From contig CM041197.1 in assembly GCA_023078555.1 (NCBI GenBank), positions 4,671,810 through 4,735,809 on the forward strand: a stretch of 64,000 bases of DNA, read 5' to 3'. Below the pieces are notes generated by a model. The model worked only from the letters and a program-made list of their open reading frames with translations. It was not told where the DNA came from and searched no databases. Position numbers and translations under genes: made by a program. This document shows positions 57,376-64,000 of the stretch, piece by piece (positions within the stretch are counted from its first letter, which is position 1; each line of letters begins with the position of its first letter). The stretch is from Ulva prolifera. Its lineage: Eukaryota; Chlorophyta; Ulvophyceae; Ulvales; Ulvaceae.

Positions 57376-58040
57376 CGCTGCCCCGCTGATGGCACGCCAT
57401 GCGGGCAAGGCAGTTTTGACGGGGCTGGCCAGCCGGCAGTCCCGTACAATGAACCTCACGCCGCTCACAGGCCACCCGGCCTAAGCGGCGCTGCGCGCCC
57501 GCCCGGGCTGCCTGATGGGCGACCGTCGCTTCGTGCGCTCACCGTGACGCCTGGTCCGCTTCATCGTAGGGGCGGCCCTGGCGTGCCGCGCTTCGCCGAT
57601 GTCCTCACCGTGCGTCTACGTGTGGTCCGGGGCACCAGCCGGGTGGTGTGGGCAGGCTGGGCTGGACTTTGGGGGGTTGCGGGTGTGGGTTTGCGGGTGG
57701 CGGGGTGGTGTGCAGGGGCTGGGCGGGGTGGGTTGTGCTGGGGGAGGCGGGGCCTCCCGAGGCGGGGGTTGTTGTAGGGGTTTCTTTGCTCGGCTGCCTT
57801 GGCTGCGTGTGCTTCTTTCGGGGCTCTGCGCCTGGCTGGTGGGCGGGGTGCGGGTGGGTTGAGTGTGTGGTGTGCTTGTGGGTTTGTGTGGTCTTGTGTG
57901 TGGCTGTGTGGCTTGTGGCCGGCGCGAGTGCTGGCGGTGCGTGGGTGTGTTGGGTGTGTGGTACGTGTGGCTTGTTGCGTGGTGTGCGGTTCCCCTGGTT
58001 GCTGCTCGAGGTGCTACCTGCCTTGCTGCTTTGTCCATGT
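57376..58040 (-). mobile_element. SINE-like strand-skewed retroelement, copy B
   Basis: A 665-bp insertion flanked by CACAAAACAGAAG (57363-57375 and 58041-58053). On the minus strand it begins TTACATGGACAAAGCAGC and ends with GGCCGGGTGGCCTGTGAGCG and CGGGACTGCCGG, matching both ends of copy A (31697-32356). The plus strand at 57640-57970 is almost pure G and T. It lies inside unit 1 of the tandem duplication and is missing from unit 2. Confidence 0.8.
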
Positions 58041-58711
58041 AACACAAAACAGAAGTCCTGCTGCTCTTTCCTGCCACATATGCGACTGCGCGCTACTACC
58101 TTACATGCGAGATGACACCGCATTCTTGCCATTCTCGCTCATGCTCCACGCACAGACATACCACTGCAGCCGCATCGGCAGCCTACACTGCCGTCCATCA
58201 AGCCGACCATGCCTGCAGACGCCCATACCTGACAGGCATACCACTGCAGCCCATATGGATATCTCATTGCAAACCATGCACCGCAACTACACCCGCACAC
58301 CGCCCGTGTCCCCGCTTCCACAACCATCACAGGAACGGCGAGCACATCCGAAGCTTTTGCGAAGCGCGCCCGGTGGGAGAAGCCAAGACCTCACTACTAG
58401 TCTCAGCACACGGATCCCTAAATTTTGTGCAGCTGCAGCTGTAGACCACACCCTGTGATGCCTCAAGGCGCAACAGGGCTCAAAGCTTTGCCACACGTGC
58501 ATCAGCACGCCACCGCCTGAGCATCACCACAGCCATCGGGGAGCCGGCTGACGGAGGCACGGCGACGTGGAGACCACACGGGGACGCCGCGGTGGCGCCT
58601 CAGCCATCCGAGTGGCCATTCGAGCAGAGCGCACATTCTGGCCGCAGCTCAAAACCGGCTGCGGCAGTGCCGACAGGGCCGGCTGCTCTCTGTCTACCTC
58701 AATCTCTTTCC

Positions 58712-61700
58712 ATCAAGCCAGTCATGATATAACCGGAGGTCGCCGATAGACATGGACCGTTCCGGTCTCAGCCCGGTGTTGGCATGCATCAGAATTGCTG
58801 AACCATTCGCTTTGACGGCAGTTCTTAGAAATTTTAAGGCTGGCTGTGAGCTACGTGCATGCGTATGGTCTAGTCTGTAGGGGAAGCTCCGTGGTATCGT
58901 GCAGTCTCTAGCATGCGAGCCTCGTCCGTTGCAACAATTGCCTGCGTTGACGGCGGAGACGCAAAATGCATTCCATTGCCAGAAGCAAACGAATGTCCTA
59001 AAACATCCGAAGAAAATGCATTGGCGGCGACCGTTGTGGCATGGGTTTGCAAGCGGATGGGGTACGAAGAGAGCGTGTTGTGCCAGAGGGTCGCAGCAAG
59101 CTGGTTCGTTCTGTTTGTGGCATTCCCGGTTCACTGGATCACAGTCATCCTGATGGTGCGAATGAATCCGTAATGTGCCGGCCGTCCCCCCCCCCCCCCC
59201 CCCCTGCTTCGTCGGTTCTGCGGTTGTCTCGTGCCTTGGCATCTTGTTCTGTTGTCGTACCAGAATATTGCTGCTGCTCAGATGTACAATAAACACCTGG
59301 ACTGCCAAACCCAACAGCAGCATGTGGCTCACACCGGTGTTGCAGATTTACATTCTCGGACACGGAACCGGATGGGAGCCTTGGTTCCTCCTGGTCATCA
59401 TGCCAAACAGCCTGCATATGCTTGTCCATTCCCCGCTGAGCCTGCGTTATGACATCAAGCAGCTGAATCTGAGCTGGATTGAATTCATATGGGGCGCGTT
59501 CGTACATGGTGCTGGGTACTGCACGCTCGTGCTGACTCTAGTTGGCTTCCTGTCAAATGCAGTCAACATCCCATTCAACAGCTTGACCTGGACATCAGTT
59601 GGATTATTCGTGCTGGTGAGTCGCTCTGCACTGCTTTATGGCAGTAAGACTTTACGATTGAGGATGCGGCTGTGATGGCATACATTATCTATCAGGTCAA
59701 GGCCGACACGTGTGCACATCGTTGCAGTAATGGCAGCGTCTAAACAATGCACCAGGCAGTTGCACGACACACAACACAAGGGGAACAAAGCTCTACTGTG
59801 TCCCACCATGCCTTTGACTGCAGGCTCCACTCTTGGTCATCGTGGACCGTGTCACCAATTACGGCCCAACAGCAGCTCGAGCAGGAAATACTCCAATTTC
59901 CATCCTTGTGGTCAGCGCCAGCAATGGTGTGCGTCTAGTCGACCCTGTGGCTGACTTCGCCTTGGGGTTCCAAGTGCTGCAACAAGCCCAGACTGGTGTT
60001 TGCCCGTGGCACCGTGGAGATAATCATACACAGTTGCTGGAAGGCCCGCGAACAGACTGCAGGGCGCATCGTGTGATAGCCTGGACAGTCATGACGGCAT
60101 CAGTCCTGGATCTCCTGATTGTTGCAGCTTATATACACGTGCTGAAACATGCCTTGAAGGTGGGCACGTCCCTCAATGTGCTTGTCACAATATCTGTCTG
60201 GGCACAGTAGTGGTACCTTGTGCCGCCTCGAACATCCCGCAACAGCTCCCTGTTTGAACCCCCTGAACTTTCCGGACGTTCTACGCAGAGCATTCCAGAC
60301 ACGGCGAAGCAGACTCTTGCCGAGGTTGCCATGCTGTTTTGTGAGGCGTCCATCATGATATCTGTTTTGCTCACGTCCCGCTACAATTTGTTGCAGCCAA
60401 GCACTGACGGGGGCAGAGGTACTGGAAGGTATGCCCTGCGCTGCACACTCATAACAGTCCATGCACAGCCCCATAGTGTCAAGGCCTGGAACCGCAGGAG
60501 TCAAGTATAATCTGTGGATATTCATGGATCTGCTGGAGCCGAAGCTTTCGCTGAAGTTTGACAGCAGACAAACAGGGCTGCACGTGCATCCCATGCCACA
60601 TGGCATAATGGCAAGCATCCGCTATGCATCAGCCAATTCTTACAATGAGTGACATCAAGTCTTGCAAGCATACCACTACAACTATGGTGTATCGATGTAC
60701 GGCGGCGGGACTACTAGCACTGCTCGGGTGTCACATGCACAAAGTAGGTTGCCGCTGCAGGGACTTACAAGGCTACGCGGTCATGTGCAGCATCTCCACG
60801 TTTTGCTGCCTCGTCATCACAACCATTATGCTCATCGTGCCTGCGTCGTTCTGGCAGCGGCTGGAGGCTGAGGGTGCCAGGTCGGCGGTGGAGCAGGTGT
60901 TACTCAGCATCAGCATCTACGCCCAGGCAGCTGTCAAGGTCGGTGGCACTCAATTGCAGCGCATGCAGAGTCGCAGATCGCAGATGAGGGCTTTCAACTC
61001 CGTCGCTCTGCAAAGTGGCGCTGACCTCACTCTTCCTCCTGGCAGTAATGCTGCAATGACTGGTAGCACTGACGCCTCTGATGGAGGGCAGCATCATGTC
61101 AATGTGGACGGCCGCGCCTCTGCCGCTGCGCCAGAGGCGGGGGCCCCATGGCCGGATGATCACGGGAGGCTGGACCCTTAGATTGCATAACATCAGCTTT
61201 ACATGGTTCAGCCCCAGTGGGGTTCAGCCCCAGGGATCGATGTTGGCAGCTACTGCAAACACAGCTGACTGTGGATGACTGCATAAGCGATCTGTGCATC
61301 AAGTCTAGACAAGATAACGAGGTCTGATTTGAGTCAAAATCCGTAGCTACTCGGTGACAATAGGGTGATTGACATCTCGTGTTCAGCAAGGACTGTGCAG
61401 TACCAACGCGGGTACTCTGCAGTGCAGGACGTTTTCGAGGCACTAGTGTTGCTGCAGCGAATAACATCAGTTCTAGGGAACATGGTCTGAATTCCTTGCG
61501 GGCTTGGGTGTGAGTGGGTAGGTGTTCATCAGCCTGTGAACTTTCGCACAATCCACCTGCAAGACCCCTGACTGAATCAGTGAGTGACAAGGCCTGTCAC
61601 ACCTGACATGCATGTATGGACCATTGCTCCTTGAAACGCGCCTGGCTGAACACCCAACTATGCGAGCCAGTCATGCTCTGCCAGCCCTCGCTCAGCACAG

Positions 61701-62313
61701 CAGCCACATACGACTGCCCGACACTACATTACACGAGAAACGACAACGCCATTCTGGCTCTTGCTCCACGCATGGACATCCCACTGTAGCCGCATCAGCA
61801 GCCTACACTGCCATCTATCAATCCGACCAGTCACCGATACCTGAGCGCAGCCTATCTCATTGCATATGAATTCATATGGGTGGTTTGAACCGCCGCCTCT
61901 GCACCCGCGCACCGGCCGTGTCCCCGCTTCTACAATCATCACAACTCTTGTGAACAGCGAACACATCTGACGCTTTTGCGAAACGCACCCGTGGGAAAAC
62001 CAAACTCCACTAATCAACGTCGCAGCACATGCATCCCTGAATCCTGTGCAGCTGCAGAGCGAACCCTGCGGTGCCTCAACGCGGAACAGGACTCGAGGCG
62101 TTCCCACACTGGCATCACCACACCACCGCCTGAGCATCATCGCAGCCATTGCAGCAACCAGGAGGCGGCTGACGGAGGTGCGGCGGCGCGGAGGCCACAC
62201 GGGCGCGCCGTCGTCGCCCCTCAGCCATCCGAGTGGTCTGTTCGAGCAGATCGCACGTTCCGCCCGCGGCTCACAGCCGGTTGCAGCAGAACCAGCTGCT
62301 CTCTGTCTACACA
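58712..62313. repeat. Tandem segmental duplication, unit 2
   Basis: Second unit of the duplication that starts at 54250, about 3.6 kb. Similarity runs through the gene and about 1.1 kb of downstream DNA (61182-62313), which holds no other gene I can see. It stops just before the RAP-domain gene. Confidence 0.8.
58913..61181 (+). CDS. Multi-pass membrane protein of unknown family, copy 2 (intact)
   Basis: Five exons in perfect phase: 58913-59155, 59346-59615, 59824-60159, 60289-60428, 60761-61181; 469 residues. About seven hydrophobic segments: WFVLFVAFPVHWITVILM, FLLVIMPNSLHMLV, YCTLVLTLVGFLSN, SVGLFVLV, VMTASVLDLLIVAAYIHVL, AMLFCEASIMISVLL and FCCLVITTIMLIVP. A conserved loop reads DRVTNYGPTAARAGNTPIS. 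The C-terminal 90 residues are polar, Gly/Asp/Ala-rich and probably cytosolic. Donors are typical (GTGCGA, GTGAGT, GTGGGC, GTATGC) and exon boundaries are conserved in copy 1. I do not recognise the family; a receptor-like or transporter-like role is possible, but no motif decides it. Confidence 0.8.
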
Positions 62314-62370
62314 TCAGCACTGTGCGGGGGTCAGGCCTCACAGAACGCCCCCTAAGCCACAAGGCCGCCG

Positions 62371-63823
62371 TCAGACGGAGGGCACCCCGGCGGCGCGGAG
62401 CTTGGCTTCCAGGTACGCGACGCGCGCCGGCGTGCTGCCGATGACCTGGCGCCACTCACGCCACGGCACCGGCACGAGCAGCACGGAGCGCGCGGCGGCG
62501 AGGCGGCGGCGGATGGTGGCCTTCGCGAGAGCTCGGCGACAGTTCTCCGCGACGTGCTCCGGGCCCCACACCTCCAGCGCCACGTACTTCATGCCTGATG
62601 CATGACCCCTGCAGCAGTGATCGCAGCCACGTCAGGCGGTGCGTCTGCATGATGTCAAGTAGCATGTAAGAATGTGCAACGAGGGACTGCAGACCCACGC
62701 ACACAGATAACCACACAAGCGATAAATGAGCACCACCGCCAATGAGCCACGGAAGAGTGAGGTCTCTTGGCTGTAGCAGCCCTGAACGGCAGGCGGTGGG
62801 GACTGCCTCACAGGTCTGGAGGAGCGGGGGCGCACTCGAGGGAGTTGTGGAGGAGGAAGTCGAGGTGCAGCAGGCCGTCGGGCGTGCGCACATTCATCGA
62901 GTACATGCATTGCATGCACTTGAGCGTGCTCGCGACCGTGCCCTCCAGCATGCCGGCTGACACCGGCGCGCTCTCGCTGCTCGGCGTGCACTTGCGGTCA
63001 ACCTCCTCTGCACGCACCCCCCCACACGTCAAGCGTCTCTGCGCATGGCTGCTTCATAGAGGGCCACTCCCAGGGCCATGTGGCACCGCCCAGCACAGGT
63101 CAGGGGGCGGGGCGCCCACGTGAGGCTGTTGCGCAACGGCATCACGCGATGCGCGCAGCGATCTGCAGTGGCCGCATGACACTGCGGCGGCGGTGTCGAT
63201 GCACACGCATGTGCCATGGCCACAAGCGGCGATACCACCCTGACGCCGAGCAGGCCGGGGGGGGCGCAACTGACAAGAGCTCAGGCTATTGCATGGCAGA
63301 GCACTGCAGCACACTCCAACAGGAGAGGAGGGCGAGGCTGCGCACCGCGCCAGGCGGCGCCGCAGCTGCGGCGCAGGTGCTCTGGCAGGAGGGCCACGAG
63401 GTCCGCCTCCCCGGCCGCCGACGCCAGCAGCACACACTGCGCAAGCTGCAGCAGAGCAAAGCGCGGCAGGGCGGTCGCCGGCCGGAGGCGGTCCCGGCCC
63501 GTCGCGCCCCGGAATGCCGGAGCCTCCTCGACCCCAGCACTGCCGTCGGCTGTCACGACCGCGCCCCCCTCAATTGGCAGCGCCGTCGCTGCGGTTGCCG
63601 CGTCGACAATGACCCTTGAGTCCCAGGGCAGGGTCTCAAGGTCGTCAGCGGCCATCGGGGGCATGCCGGGGGCGTCATCGAGCGGCACAGCGTCGGCGGC
63701 GGCGGCCGCGGAGCGTGGCGGGCGGGCCGCAGAGAGGCAGGACAGGACCTGCCGCAGCAGGGGGTGCTCCCACTCGCGCAGCACGATGAGGCTCCAGGCG
63801 ACGCGGACGAGGTGGCACTGCAC
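62371..63823 (-). CDS. RAP-domain RNA-binding protein, probably organellar (5' end off window)
   Basis: Three phase-matched exons: 63823-63346, 63007-62812 and 62608-62371 with a TGA stop. The upstream exon encodes helical sequence (HLVRVAWSLIVLREWEHPL, FALLQLAQCVLLAS) typical of the repeats preceding RAP domains. Next come LEGTVASTLKCMQCMYSMNV and LLHLDFLLHN. The C-terminal RAP domain reads YVALEVWGPEHVAENC, RRRLAAARSVLLVPVPWREW and ARVAYLEAKL; EVxGPxH, the RxxLL step and the W before the final helix are the family landmarks. RAP proteins with helical repeats usually bind chloroplast or mitochondrial RNAs and control their stability or translation. The start and any transit peptide are beyond the right edge or unresolved. 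Confidence 0.8.
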
Positions 63824-64000
63824 CTGCAGCCACATGAGGCCCCGTCACATGCATTGCAGCAGGGCTCCGAGGGGGTGAAGGAGGTGGCACCGGCAACAGG
63901 CGGTGCCTGCTTCACAACAATCGCCAGATCGGTGCGAGAACTGGAGGATGGGCATGCATTGTGGCTGACATTGGGAGCATGGCGCCTAGGAGGACTACTT

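Larger units (their letters stand above)
54250..58700. repeat. Tandem segmental duplication, unit 1
   Basis: Collinear with 58712-62313, from AACCGGAGGTCGCC at the start to GCTGCTCTCTGTCTAC at the end. It covers the membrane-protein gene and its downstream DNA. It is about 750 bp longer because of an insertion between about 57333 and 58075, most of which is the SINE-like element copy B. Confidence 0.8.

Noticed and set aside
57600-58130. Long frames rich in Gly, Val, Cys and Trp
   Set aside because: Low-complexity G/T-rich strand of the second SINE-like element copy.

Overview
The window is eukaryotic nuclear DNA, most probably from a unicellular alga. Coding regions are GC-rich exons of about 70-640 bases (one longer) separated by GT-AG introns, and about ten multi-exon genes can be followed by matching splice phases. 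An AP2-like domain, a RAP-domain protein, an APH-1 subunit and a non-canonical poly(A) polymerase fit a photosynthetic protist better than an animal or fungus. The exact lineage cannot be read from the sequence.

Layout. (1) 1-8545, minus: one long gene, running off the left edge, that joins an SbcD/Mre11-type metallophosphoesterase to an SbcC/Rad50-type ATPase with a CxxC zinc-hook apex. (2) 9093-14777 and 17400-23010, plus: two diverged tandem copies of a multi-pass membrane class 3 (DAG-lipase-like) lipase, with a single-exon NADAR gene between them. (3) 24693-26100, minus: a cysteine-rich protein with a hydrophobic C-terminal anchor. (4) 26326-33744: gene-poor, rich in mobile elements (a hAT-type element, a 660-bp SINE-like element, dispersed repeats, long poly-G). 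(5) 33745-34814, plus: APH-1, the gamma-secretase subunit. (6) 36721-42867, minus: a TRF4-like terminal nucleotidyltransferase with a 587-residue low-complexity first exon. (7) 44341-48084, minus: a leucine-rich-repeat protein. (8) 49442-52206, plus: an AP2-like protein. (9) about 54250-62313: a 3.7-kb tandem duplication of a multi-pass membrane protein, the second copy intact (469 residues), the first broken and carrying a SINE-like insertion. (10) 62371 to the right edge, minus: a RAP-domain protein.

The most striking item is the single-polypeptide Mre11-Rad50-like (SbcCD-like) protein. All the metallophosphoesterase motifs, a Walker A motif, a Q-loop, long coiled coils and a zinc hook lie in one splice-compatible chain of twelve exons. 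Next are the mobile elements: two hAT-type elements with exact 8-bp target duplications, a new-looking strand-skewed SINE-like family with 13-16 bp target duplications, and an intron present in one lipase copy, absent from the other, and bounded by a 9-bp direct repeat.

Two cautions. Several otherwise convincing genes show single-base frame breaks, often in G runs or GC dinucleotide runs, so some may be assembly errors rather than real mutations. All family assignments come from reading motifs by eye, not from database searches.
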